Assembly: GCA_002317355.1 (NCBI GenBank) | Contig: DCJC01000039.1 | Location: 65,435 to 73,468, forward strand | DNA length: 8,034 nt | DNA from: Prevotellaceae bacterium UBA1710 | GTDB lineage: Bacteria > Bacteroidota > Bacteroidia > Bacteroidales > Bacteroidaceae | Direction of reading: 5' to 3' | Shown here: positions 1 through 7,300 of the stretch, piece by piece | Layout: the number at the start of each line of letters is the position of its first letter | Position numbering within the stretch: position 1 is the first letter of the stretch | Program-made: the position numbers and the translations under genes | Notes under the pieces: generated by a model | The model's database searches: none | What the model saw: only the letters and a program-made list of their open reading frames with translations | Told to the model about the DNA's origin: nothing

Positions 1-17
1 AAAACCTAAACTAAAAA

Positions 18-1325
18 ATGATTCACAACCCTAAAATGGAATGCATGGACCGTGAGTCTATGCGCAAGCTCCAGAGTGAGCGACTTATCAAGACAGTTAA
101 GAGATGCTATGAGAATGTTCCATTCTATAAGCAGAAGATGGATGAGATGGGCGTTAAGCCAGAGGATATCAAATCCATCGATGATATATGCAAACTTCCT
201 TTCACTACCAAGCATGACCTGAGAGACGAATATCCTTTCGGACTCGAGGCTGTTCCACATGATAAGGTTCGCCGTATTCATGCTTCTTCCGGCACAACAG
301 GTAAGCCTGTTGTTGATACCTATACCGAGAATGACCTCGCTTGTTGGGCAGAGGGTGTAGCACGCTGTATGGCTGTTGCTGACATCGGCCCAGGTGACAC
401 CGTTCAGGTAAGCTATGGCTATGGACTCTTTACTGGTGGTCTTGGTGCTCATGATGGTGCAGCCGTTCGTGGTGCTATCCAGTTGCCTACTTCTGCAGGT
501 AACACAGAGAAGCAGATTATGCTTATGCAGGACTTTGGTAGTAATGCTCTCTGCTGTACTCCAAGTTACGCTATGCATATCGCTGAGGCAATTCATGCAA
601 GTAAGGAGGTTTCTGTCAACAAACTCAAGCTTCGTGCTGGTTTCTTTGGCGCAGAGCCTTGGACAGAAGGTATGCGTAAGGAACTTGAGAGCAAGCTTCA
701 TATCAAGGCATACGATATCTATGGCTTGACAGAGATGTCAGGCCCTGGTGTAGGTGGTGAGTGTGAGTATCAGGATGGTACACACCTCTGGGAGGATATG
801 TTCTATCCTGAAATCATTAATCCAGAGACACTTGAGCCATGTGCGCCTGGTGAGTTTGGTGAACTCGTGTTCACTTCTCTCTGCAAGGAGGCTATGCCAA
901 TCCTCCGTTACCGTACCCGTGACCTCACCCGTCTTATCTATGACAAGTGTAAGTGTGGTCGAACAGCTGTTCGCATGGATCGCATCCTTGGCCGTTCTGA
1001 TGACATGATGATCATCCGTGGTGTTAATGTGTTCCCAAGTCAGATTGAGACATGTCTTACTGAGTTCCCTGCTTTCCAGCCATATTATTTCATCACCGTT
1101 GACCGTGTGAAAAATGAGGACACCTTCGACCTTGATGTAGAGTTGAAGCCAGACTTCTTCAATGCTGATCCACAGCAGCAGATGAAGTACATCAAGCCTC
1201 TCTATGACCGTATTGTGTCTATGGTTGGCATCAAGCCAAACATTCACATCCTGCCTCCATTCGGCATCGAGCGTTCTATGGGTAAGGCAAAGCATGTTAA
1301 TGACAAGCGAGTTTTCAAGAACTAA
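18..1325 (+). CDS. paaK: Phenylacetate-CoA ligase-like AMP-forming aryl-acid CoA ligase
   Basis: Predicted cytoplasmic enzyme of the adenylate-forming (ANL) superfamily that activates an aryl acid, probably phenylacetate or a related aryl-acetate, with ATP and CoA. The 435-residue length is normal for PaaK proteins. Visible motifs: the phosphate-binding loop SSGTTGK (90-96), YDIYGLTEM (232-240), YRTRD (298-302), a CxCG pair (311-314) followed by RILGRSDDM and IIRGVNVFPSQIE (322-344), and a C-terminal GKAKHV (422-427) whose K423 is the likely adenylation lysine. ATG at 18 is the first in-frame start and gives a normal PaaK N-terminus with the YENVPFY segment at 31-37; only 17 nt precede it, so promoter and upstream partner cannot be seen. 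It lies 3 nt before the aminotransferase gene and is surely co-transcribed with it. The family is clear; the exact substrate (phenyl-, hydroxyphenyl- or indole-acetate) is inferred. Confidence 0.9.
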   Translation: MIHNPKMECMDRESMRKLQSERLIKTVKRCYENVPFYKQKMDEMGVKPEDIKSIDDICKLPFTTKHDLRDEYPFGLEAVPHDKVRRIHASSGTTGKPVVDTYTENDLACWAEGVARCMAVADIGPGDTVQVSYGYGLFTGGLGAHDGAAVRGAIQLPTSAGNTEKQIMLMQDFGSNALCCTPSYAMHIAEAIHASKEVSVNKLKLRAGFFGAEPWTEGMRKELESKLHIKAYDIYGLTEMSGPGVGGECEYQDGTHLWEDMFYPEIINPETLEPCAPGEFGELVFTSLCKEAMPILRYRTRDLTRLIYDKCKCGRTAVRMDRILGRSDDMMIIRGVNVFPSQIETCLTEFPAFQPYYFITVDRVKNEDTFDLDVELKPDFFNADPQQQMKYIKPLYDRIVSMVGIKPNIHILPPFGIERSMGKAKHVNDKRVFKN

Positions 1326-1328
1326 ATT

Positions 1329-2633
1329 ATGTTAGATTATAATATTGTCACCGAGGCCATGGAGAGCATGGCTCTCGGTGATTTTTCGCAAGCTACTATT
1401 CGCGATATTCAGGCGCTGTCAAAACTCCTTGAGGAGAAGACCGGACAGCAGGTTATTCATCTGGAGATGGGTGTTCCTGGTCTTCAGCCTTCTGAGATTG
1501 CCTTGAAGGCTGAACAGGAGGCTTTGGCTAACGGATGTGCTACCCAGTATCCGCCAAATGGTGGTATTCCTCGTATCAAGAAGGCTGCATCTGAGTTCTG
1601 TAAGGCATTCATCGGAGTGGATATCGACCCTCTCTGCTGTATTCCTACTACGGGAAGTATGCAGGGCACATTCGCCACATTCCTTGCCATCAAGCATGCT
1701 ATGGCTGATACAAAGAAAGACACCGTACTGCTCATCCAACCAGGTTTTCCTGTTCAGACCACCCAGTGTGATGTTATCGGCTTGAAGCATGTAGGTCTTG
1801 ACATTCATGGCTATCGTGGTGAGGCTCTCATCCAGAAACTTGATGAGATGCTCTCCGAGGGTAATATCAATAGCATCGTCTATTCTAATCCTAACAATCC
1901 ATCTTGGGTTTGCTTTACCGAAGACGAGTTGAAGGGCATTGGAGCTCTTGCAGACAAGTATGATGTGATTATCCTTGAGGATCTTGCGTACTTCGCAATG
2001 GACTTCCGCCGTGATCTCTCTCATCCGTATCAGGCACCTTATCAGGCTACCGTTGCACAATACACCGATAATTATGTGTTGTGGGTATCCGGTTCTAAGG
2101 CATTCTCTTATGCAGGTCAGCGTATTGGCGTTACTTGCATCAGCAACAAGCTCTACCATAGGGTTTATGAACCTCTGAAGAATAACTTCGGGGTAGGGGA
2201 GTTCGGCAATTTCCTTTGCAACCGACTTATGTACACTCTCTCAAGTGGCACTACACATAGTGTACAGCATGCTATGGCAGCACTTATGGAGGCAGCTTGC
2301 AATGGTAGCTATAACTTCCTTGATGATGTCAAGGAGTATGGCAGAAGAGCTAAGTTCATGAAGGATGTGTTGTTGGCTAATGGCTTCTATCTCGTTTACG
2401 ATAACGATATGGGTGCTCCTCTTGCTGACGGCTTCTACTTCACCGTGCAGTATCCTGGAATGACCGACCTTGAGCTCACCAAGCAACTGATGTACTATGG
2501 TATTGCTGTCTATCCACTCGATACTATGGGTTCTACCCAGCAAGGCGTTCGTGTATGCACCTCTTTCTTCAAGAAAGAACAGGAAGAGATGTTCAAGCAG
2601 AGAATTGAGGAATTTTCAAAGGCACACCAATGA
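1329..2633 (+). CDS. Class I/II PLP-dependent aminotransferase
   Basis: Fold-type I aminotransferase of 434 residues, predicted cytoplasmic. Visible family signatures: TTGSMQG phosphate-binding segment (107-113), SNPNNPSW (186-193) with the cofactor-contacting Asn, ILEDLAYFAMDF (215-226) with D218 for the pyridine nitrogen and Y221, SGSKAFSYAGQRIG (254-267) with K257 as the Schiff-base lysine and R265 as phosphate ligand, and GVRVCTSF (406-413) with R408 as the likely substrate-carboxylate arginine. All catalytic residues look intact. The gene starts 3 nt after the CoA ligase stop, and its own stop overlaps the thioesterase start. Next to an aryl-acid CoA ligase, an aromatic 2-oxoacid/amino acid substrate pair (phenylpyruvate/phenylalanine or similar) is plausible, but that comes from context; the sequence does not fix specificity and no symbol is given. 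Confidence 0.9.
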   Translation: MLDYNIVTEAMESMALGDFSQATIRDIQALSKLLEEKTGQQVIHLEMGVPGLQPSEIALKAEQEALANGCATQYPPNGGIPRIKKAASEFCKAFIGVDIDPLCCIPTTGSMQGTFATFLAIKHAMADTKKDTVLLIQPGFPVQTTQCDVIGLKHVGLDIHGYRGEALIQKLDEMLSEGNINSIVYSNPNNPSWVCFTEDELKGIGALADKYDVIILEDLAYFAMDFRRDLSHPYQAPYQATVAQYTDNYVLWVSGSKAFSYAGQRIGVTCISNKLYHRVYEPLKNNFGVGEFGNFLCNRLMYTLSSGTTHSVQHAMAALMEAACNGSYNFLDDVKEYGRRAKFMKDVLLANGFYLVYDNDMGAPLADGFYFTVQYPGMTDLELTKQLMYYGIAVYPLDTMGSTQQGVRVCTSFFKKEQEEMFKQRIEEFSKAHQ

Positions 2634-3043
2634 ACCTACTTGAAAGATTAAATACTTCTGATCGCTTTGCCAATGGCATAGGTGCCCAACTCGTAGAAAT
2701 CCGTGAAGGCTATGCCCGTGCGGAACTCACGGTTGAGGAGAAGCACCTTAATGGGGCGAATGTGTGTCAAGGTGGTGTGATGTACACATTGGCAGACCTT
2801 GCCTTCGCTGGTGTCTGCAACTGTCATGGCACACTTACTCTTGGTGTGAATAATAGCATCACCTTCCTGAAATCAGGTCAGCTTGGCGAGAAGATAATAG
2901 CCGAAGCGGTAGAAGTCCTTGATCACCATAAGCTACCTTATTGTGAGATAAAGGTCAGGAACGAGCAAGGTGAACTCCTTGCCGTGATGACAGGTCTTGG
3001 CTATCGTCTCAAGAAAGACTTCGAGTTTGATTCGCTGATGTAA
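2630..3043 (+). CDS. PaaI-like hotdog-fold acyl-CoA thioesterase
   Basis: A 137-residue single-domain hotdog protein of the PaaI/4HBT type, expected to hydrolyse aryl- or acyl-CoA thioesters in the cytoplasm. The core signature LNGANVCQGG (40-49) followed by TLADLAFAGVCNCHG (53-67) lines up with E. coli PaaI (NGHQSCHGG...SLADTAFAYACNSQG), including the candidate catalytic acid D56. Position 47 is Gln where PaaI has His. SITFLKSGQLGEKI (76-89) matches the usual strand and turn after the long helix. The start ATG overlaps the aminotransferase TGA as ATGA (2630-2633), showing translational coupling. It may release CoA from stalled or unwanted aryl-acetyl-CoA made by the upstream ligase. It could instead act on another CoA ester. 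Confidence 0.85.
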   Translation: MNLLERLNTSDRFANGIGAQLVEIREGYARAELTVEEKHLNGANVCQGGVMYTLADLAFAGVCNCHGTLTLGVNNSITFLKSGQLGEKIIAEAVEVLDHHKLPYCEIKVRNEQGELLAVMTGLGYRLKKDFEFDSLM

Positions 3044-3220
3044 TCTCGATGTATAGAAAACAACTTTGGTGAATCAGAATAGGTTGCTTTCGCCGTCTGA
3101 AAAAACAAAATAAAACCAAGTAAAACATAGGAAAACAGTTGGAATTTACTGACCTAATTTATTTCCAATTTGTTTTCAAACTCATCACGCAAGTGAGTGT
3201 TTTCCCCATGTTTTACTTTG

Positions 3221-3229
3221 TTTTCTTTT
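3221..3229. repeat. Left copy of 9-bp target-site duplication
   Basis: ttttctttt abuts the left end of the 499-bp element. An identical copy abuts the right end at 3729-3737. Joining the flanks through one copy regenerates a contiguous arm of the surrounding palindrome. Confidence 0.65.
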
Positions 3230-3439
3230 TATTACTGTCCGGTAAACCATCATAACAGACATTATCCTATAGGTTTACACGTGGTAAGCCCCCAAATTAA
3301 CAAAAACCTTAAAAACACCTCCAAGTTCCTCGGCTCTTTATGGAGCCTCTTGCTGTCTTGCTTGCTGAAATCCTTGTAAGCCTACGTGCCTTGGCTTCCA
3401 GTCTTTCATCAATCAATCCATCACCCTCTGCGAGGGCTG

Positions 3440-3537
3440 GAACTTGTCGGCAATAAACCGACGCTTCGCTAAAAACCCTCAACCAAAGCCTTACATGAAC
3501 CGTGATTTAGGGTTTTTCTCTGTTTATTGCCGAAAGT
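3440..3537. repeat. Long hairpin inside the 499-bp element (arms cggcaataaac / gtttattgccg)
   Basis: An 11-bp perfect inverted repeat, 3448-3458 against 3522-3532, encloses a second 9-bp perfect one, aaaaaccct (3471-3479) against agggttttt (3509-3517). The flanks gaact and agttc (3440-3444, 3535-3539) extend it imperfectly. A small CCCTC-tgc-GAGGG hairpin lies just left at 3424-3436. The inverted repeats are seen directly; whether they act in DNA or RNA is unknown. Confidence 0.6.
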
Positions 3538-3690
3538 TCTTGTCGCAGACCTGATATGAGGATTTATTTTATCTGGAAGTCAAGGAATGAAGTCCGATGT
3601 TGATAACATCGGAGTATGTGTCTAGACTTACAAGGAAAATAAATCCTCATAGCAGAAAGAGGCGAAGAATGAGACTCTAAGAACTTTCGG
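3530..3690. repeat. Nested cruciform-like inverted repeats inside the 499-bp element
   Basis: Three perfect inverted repeats nest concentrically. The outer is 12 bp, ccgaaagttctt (3530-3541) against aagaactttcgg (3679-3690). The middle is 16 bp, tatgaggatttatttt (3555-3570) against 3636-3651. The inner is 9 bp, tccgatgtt-gat-aacatcgga (3593-3613). The outer stem shares three bases with the neighbouring 3448-3532 stem, so the two could compete or swap. The stacking is far beyond chance and suggests a conserved fold or a protein/transposase recognition structure. Confidence 0.6.
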
Positions 3691-3728
3691 TGTTTTTATT
3701 GTTTTTTTCTTTTTACCGGACAGTAATA

Positions 3729-3737
3729 TTTTCTTTT
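3729..3737. repeat. Right copy of 9-bp target-site duplication
   Basis: ttttctttt follows the right terminal inverted repeat directly and matches 3221-3229. The base after it (g) differs from the base after the left copy (t), so the duplication is exactly 9 bp as read here. Confidence 0.65.
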
Positions 3738-3810
3738 GTTTTTTTACCGCGAAAGCAACTGATAAGTAGGTGTTAATTCATCGAACTGACGTTAGTTACA
3801 TTTCAGAATA

Positions 3811-3837
3811 AAGATTGTAAAGATTGTGAAGATTGGA
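3811..3837. repeat. Short tandem repeat, three 9-bp units
   Basis: aagattgta, aagattgtg and aagattgga follow one another at 3811-3837. It lies between the palindromic element and the terminator-like hairpin, and within a weak 7-bp inverted repeat (aactgac 3784-3790, gtcagtt 3845-3851). No function can be assigned. Confidence 0.5.
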
Positions 3838-3908
3838 AATTATTGTCAGTTAAAAGCAGCTTGCTGCCCAATTATGCGAAAAGTTCTGGTCGTAAGCCCA
3901 TTAATTGA

Positions 3909-3942
3909 AAAATCCTCTAACCTTCTCAGGCAAGAGGATTTT
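3909..3942 (-). terminator. Intrinsic terminator-like hairpin, possibly bidirectional
   Basis: A 10-bp perfect stem aaaatcctct (3909-3918) and agaggatttt (3933-3942) encloses a 14-nt loop. Read leftward, the stem runs into TTTTTC; read rightward, into TTTTCTTT, so it could end transcription from either side. A leftward promoter candidate lies at 4059-4090, about 110 nt upstream of it on the minus strand. Confidence 0.5.
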
Positions 3943-4058
3943 CTTTAATCGTTTAATGTTGGCGCGATTCACTTCACAGGGGATCTTTGCCAAAAATTGA
4001 GTGTATTATTTTTTTTATGAAAAAGTACAAAAAACCAATTGTGAGTTTCTTGTGTCTG

Positions 4059-4090
4059 CAAAGGTAAGCAATAGAAATCATATCTCCAAA
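4059..4090 (-). promoter_or_regulatory. Candidate leftward Bacteroidota-type promoter
   Basis: On the minus strand, TTTG (4090-4087) and TACCTTTG (4066-4059) are separated by exactly 20 nt. This matches the known Bacteroidota primary sigma pattern TTTG-N19-21-TAnnTTTG. Transcription would begin near 4050-4055 and run left towards the terminator-like hairpin at 3909-3942, giving an RNA of roughly 110-145 nt with no open reading frame of note. The motif match is good but short motifs in AT-rich DNA arise by chance. Confidence 0.4.
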
Positions 4091-4120
4091 TAAATCAGAG
4101 AAAAACACAAAAAAACAATG

Positions 4121-4136
4121 CATTTTTGTAAAAATG
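4121..4136. promoter_or_regulatory. AT-rich palindrome upstream of the adhesin promoter
   Basis: cattttt-gt-aaaaatg is a 7+7 inverted repeat about 85-100 nt upstream of the TATCTTTG box, overlapping aatgcatt (4117-4124), itself palindromic. It could be an operator or activator site, but AT-rich palindromes are common in such DNA. Confidence 0.25.
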
Positions 4137-4193
4137 GTCTAAATAATAATGAAAAATTAAGAAAATATGCTCATAAAACGCAGAAAAATAACA

Positions 4194-4229
4194 TTTTTTT
4201 TTTATATCCGTAAATTTAACTTATCTTTG
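4194..4229 (+). promoter_or_regulatory. Promoter of the secreted adhesin-like gene
   Basis: TATCTTTG at 4222-4229, within acttatctttgcac, is a textbook Bacteroidota -7 element. The -33 TTTG is not recognisable; its place is taken by a run of ten T (4194-4203) ending 18 nt before the -7 box. The start site would be about 4234-4238, leaving a 5' leader of about 130 nt before the ATG at 4368. The leader shows only a small hairpin, taattc-ttgct-gaatta (4269-4285). Nothing resembling a known riboswitch was seen. Confidence 0.6.
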
Positions 4230-4367
4230 CACATAAATCACAAATTATCAACTCTACATCTTAGAACCTAATTCTTGCTGAATTACACATTCACCGCTTA
4301 ATGTCAAGAAAAACCAGATGGGGTTGAGAAGAGAAAGAAACATAAATCAAATTAATAAAAAACAAGT

Positions 4368-7300
4368 ATGAAAAAATCTTTACTATTTCTATTTTTGCTC
4401 GTCTTGGGTGTGACTCAAGGTTGGGCTGTGGATTATCTGACGCTGCCTACAAGTGGTGGCACTCTGGAAGCAAATAAAATTTATAGTGTTACGACTACCA
4501 ATCGTACTGCTCTTCCTGCACTTAGTGTTCCAGATAATTCGACTGTTACAATTTACATTGCAAAAGGAAAGACACTTACAGTAAAAAGCCAAACTGCAGG
4601 TAAGCCTGCTATTGCTGTACCTGCAACATCAACGCTTGTACTGACTGGAGGTGGTACACTTAGAGTGTATGGTGGTAAGGCTGGCGCTTATCACAGAACT
4701 AATGGTACTGGAGGTGTTGGTGCTGCTCCTGGTATTGGTGGTGTCGCAGGTGAAGGTGGCGTTGCTCTGAAGGATGGTGCTGCTGGCACTGCTATGGGTA
4801 CTGTATATGTTCGTGGAAATGTTTATGTGAGAGCCGCAAGAGGTACATCTTACGGCCGTAGAGCAACGACTGGACATGGTGCAGATGGCTTGACTCCTAC
4901 CTATGCCATTGGTGGCGGAGCTGGTGGTGGATCAGGTAAGAAAGGTTCTGTAAAAAATGGCGTTGCAGGTGGTGATGGTAATCTTTATGTAGAAAAAACT
5001 GCGAGAGTAGCATTCCTTAATGGTAGAAGAAGGATACCAACAAAATTTACTATACCTAATGTTGTTACTATCACTTATAATGCTAATGGTGGCTCAGGTT
5101 CTTCGCCAGCTCAGACTATCAATGAATATGGTTTTGTCAATGTAAAGGAGAATAACTTCACTTTTGCTGGTAATAAAACTTATGATAAAAATAGTGGTTT
5201 ATACCAAGTTACAAGCTATAATTTTACTGGATGGAATACTGCAGCTGATGGTACAGGTGTTTCTTATAGCAACAAAGATTTGATTCTTGCTGATGGTATT
5301 GGTACGACAGGAAAAACAGACAACATAATTCTTTATGCTCAGTGGGATAAAACTGAAGCAAATGCGTATGTTTACTATGAAATATGGAATGCTGATCAGT
5401 TGAGGAAATTTGAGGAGTATGTGAATAATACTGATATGAAAGACTCAAATAAAAGCAATTGTATGCTTATGGCTGATATTGACATGAGCGAAAGTGCGTG
5501 GAAAGAAAGTGTTGGTAATGGAAAGTGGACTGATCGAGATGGCGGTTGGAAGAATTGGGTGCCAATCGGAGATGCAGTTCAGGATCTTTCAGATGCTCCG
5601 ACAAGGGCGTATATGGGCACTTTTGACGGAAATGGACATGTAGTTTCAAATCTTGTTATGAGCAATCCAATATCTATAACTGATGCCTTAAAGGCAACGA
5701 ATAGTGCATCTACTGGCGGAAAGATACTTCAGGATCAATGGGAAAAAGCGTTTGGTCGTGCAGGTTTGATTGGTTATGCAAAAGGTGCAACTATTAAAAA
5801 TGTTGTTGTGAAGAATGCAATAATATATGGTAAGTGGCAAGTTGCAGCCGTGTGTGGTAGGTTGGACAATGGTTCTTTAACGAATTGTGGTTCATACGGT
5901 GATCTGAATTTAAATTGTGTTGCCCCAAGGGTTCAGTATCAATATACCAACAATCGAGGTGTTGAAAGCACTGTTTATCAGACTATAAGTAATTATAGTA
6001 AAGAGGGTCTTGAGTCTCGCGTTATTGCGGGTGTTGTTGTAACTGATGCAGCAGATGTCGTGGATGATAATCCGATTTCGTCAGTGTGGTCTACTTATAA
6101 CCTATATAGGCACGATAAACCTGCTACGGCAAATAATACAATAGTTTATTATGTGCCTCGTAAAAATTATGTTGTTGGTTGCTGGTATAATCAGAAATTT
6201 GATACTAGAGATGTGAATTATCGAGACTATACTCAAAATGCTCCGGATGCAAAAACTGGAATAACTAGAAAGAATTGGGTATATGTTGATACTGTAGATG
6301 TTAATGGAGTAAAACAACTTAATGCAATTGCATCTAATGGTGCCCTCTGCTATGCTTTGAATGATAATACTGATGGTGGTACAGCTTGGACTCAGACATT
6401 CAATGAGGCGCAAGATAAGAATGACGCTACTCGTGATTATGTAGATTGTCCACGTCCTACATCTGAAGGCTTGGCTGTGTATAAGGAAGAAGAGAATGGT
6501 AAAACTATTTATAGTAACCATATCTATACTATTTCATTCGACTCAAATGGTGGTTCGGAATGCGCTGATGTATTTGTTACAAGAAGATATGCAGCTACAA
6601 GTCGTACTTATCCAAGTTCTCTTCCAACATCAACTCTTGATGGTTCTTCATTTGTTGGATGGTTTACAGTGTTGAATGGTGAGACACAATTTACTGAAGC
6701 ATCAGAAGCTACTGTTCAATCAGATATCACTCTTTATGCAAAGTGGCTTGGTGGTCCACAGACTATAACTGTTAATGCGAATCAGGATCCTCAAAATGAA
6801 GAGAGATATTACTGCACATTCTATTACGGAGAGCAGGCTTACCAGATGCCTGAAGATGTAGTTGCTTATATCGCAACAAGAAATAGCGACTCTAACGATC
6901 TCATTATGCGAAGCCTGAAAGATGGAAATGGAAATGTAAGTCGCATAATCCCTGCAGGTGAGGCTGTTATCCTGAAGGCTAAGTCTAACACTATCACATT
7001 GACAGCTGTCGATTCTGAAGCAGAAGTTAATGAAAACAACCTTCTCTATGGTTCTGATGAAGATGTTTCTGTCATGGATGTTAGTGATAATATTCCAAGT
7101 TCTGACGAGAGTGAAAGTGCCGCAGATGTTGTTTACAATAACTGTTTCATCTTTAGTGGTGAGCAGGGTACACTTGGCTTCTATCCTCCAAAGAGTGAGA
7201 CACTTGCTGCTCATAAGGCTTTTATCCTCTTGGATGGTGTTATTATTACGGATTTCTCAAATGACCCAGAACAGCAGGCTAAATCGCTTAAGATGATTTT

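Larger units (their letters stand above)
3230..3728. mobile_element. 499-bp MITE-like non-autonomous element with 17-bp TIRs
   Basis: The ends are 17-bp perfect inverted repeats: 3230-3246 (tattactgtccggtaaa) and 3712-3728 (tttaccggacagtaata). They are directly flanked by the 9-bp direct repeat ttttctttt (3221-3229 and 3729-3737), as expected for a target-site duplication. The duplication is T-rich, so it could be coincidental, but deleting the element plus one copy restores a palindrome, which supports insertion independently. There is no transposase, so it would have to be mobilised in trans by an enzyme recognising the same ends. A 9-bp duplication fits several IS families; I cannot assign the parent. 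The interior is rich in long inverted repeats, described separately. Confidence 0.75.
3083..3759. repeat. Palindromic element (about 169 bp without insert), interrupted by a 499-bp insertion
   Basis: The outermost arms are perfect: gttgctttcgc at 3083-3093 and its complement gcgaaagcaac at 3749-3759. When the 499-bp insert and one direct-repeat copy are removed, the left arm (3083-3136) pairs with the restored right arm (3199-3229 joined to 3738-3759) over about 54 positions. Only a few mismatches or one-base gaps break it, and it includes an 11-bp perfect block aagtaaaacat (3119-3129) against atgttttactt (3208-3218). The 62-nt spacer (3137-3198) contains smaller inverted repeats: ttggaa against ttccaa (3139-3144 and 3163-3168), and tcac-GCAA-gtga (3185-3196). 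No coding capacity and no clear target duplication were found. It could be a MITE-like or REP-like repeat; the A-rich left and T-rich right arm would also let the RNA act as a terminator for the upstream operon. Confidence 0.65.

Noticed and set aside
738..1295. Long minus-strand open frame opposite the CoA ligase gene
   Set aside because: It is antisense to a clearly conserved enzyme, and its translation resembles no protein family; it reflects the codon pattern of the real gene.
1419..2159. Minus-strand open frame of 246 codons opposite the aminotransferase gene
   Set aside because: The sense strand carries all the aminotransferase catalytic motifs; the antisense translation has no recognisable features or start context.
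3197..3379. A 60-codon plus-strand open frame starting in the palindromic element
   Set aside because: It runs from the palindrome arm across the left TIR into the 499-bp insert, is low-complexity and shows no family features; the frame is a by-product of the insertion.
3312..3506. A 65-codon stop-free, basic stretch on the minus strand inside the 499-bp element, a possible transposase remnant
   Set aside because: It has no ATG, no recognisable transposase motif, and overlaps long perfect inverted repeats that explain the sequence better.
3083..3759. Reading the whole interval as a single transposon bounded by gttgctttcgc repeats
   Set aside because: The internal 17-bp TIRs, the 9-bp direct repeat and restoration of the outer palindrome on excision fit a nested insertion better.
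3850..3900. A possible tRNA or tRNA fragment around the gcagc-tt-gctgc hairpin
   Set aside because: No anticodon arm, no T-loop consensus and no acceptor stem pairing could be found.
3044..4367. CRISPR array, integron attC or rRNA/tRNA genes in the large intergenic gap
   Set aside because: No regularly spaced direct repeats with unique spacers, no integrase gene and no recognisable stable-RNA signatures are present.
6102..7214. Two minus-strand open frames (6102-6521 and 6720-7214) opposite the surface-protein gene
   Set aside because: Both are Ile/Ser/Cys-rich antisense translations without family features, lying within a continuous, domain-consistent plus-strand gene.
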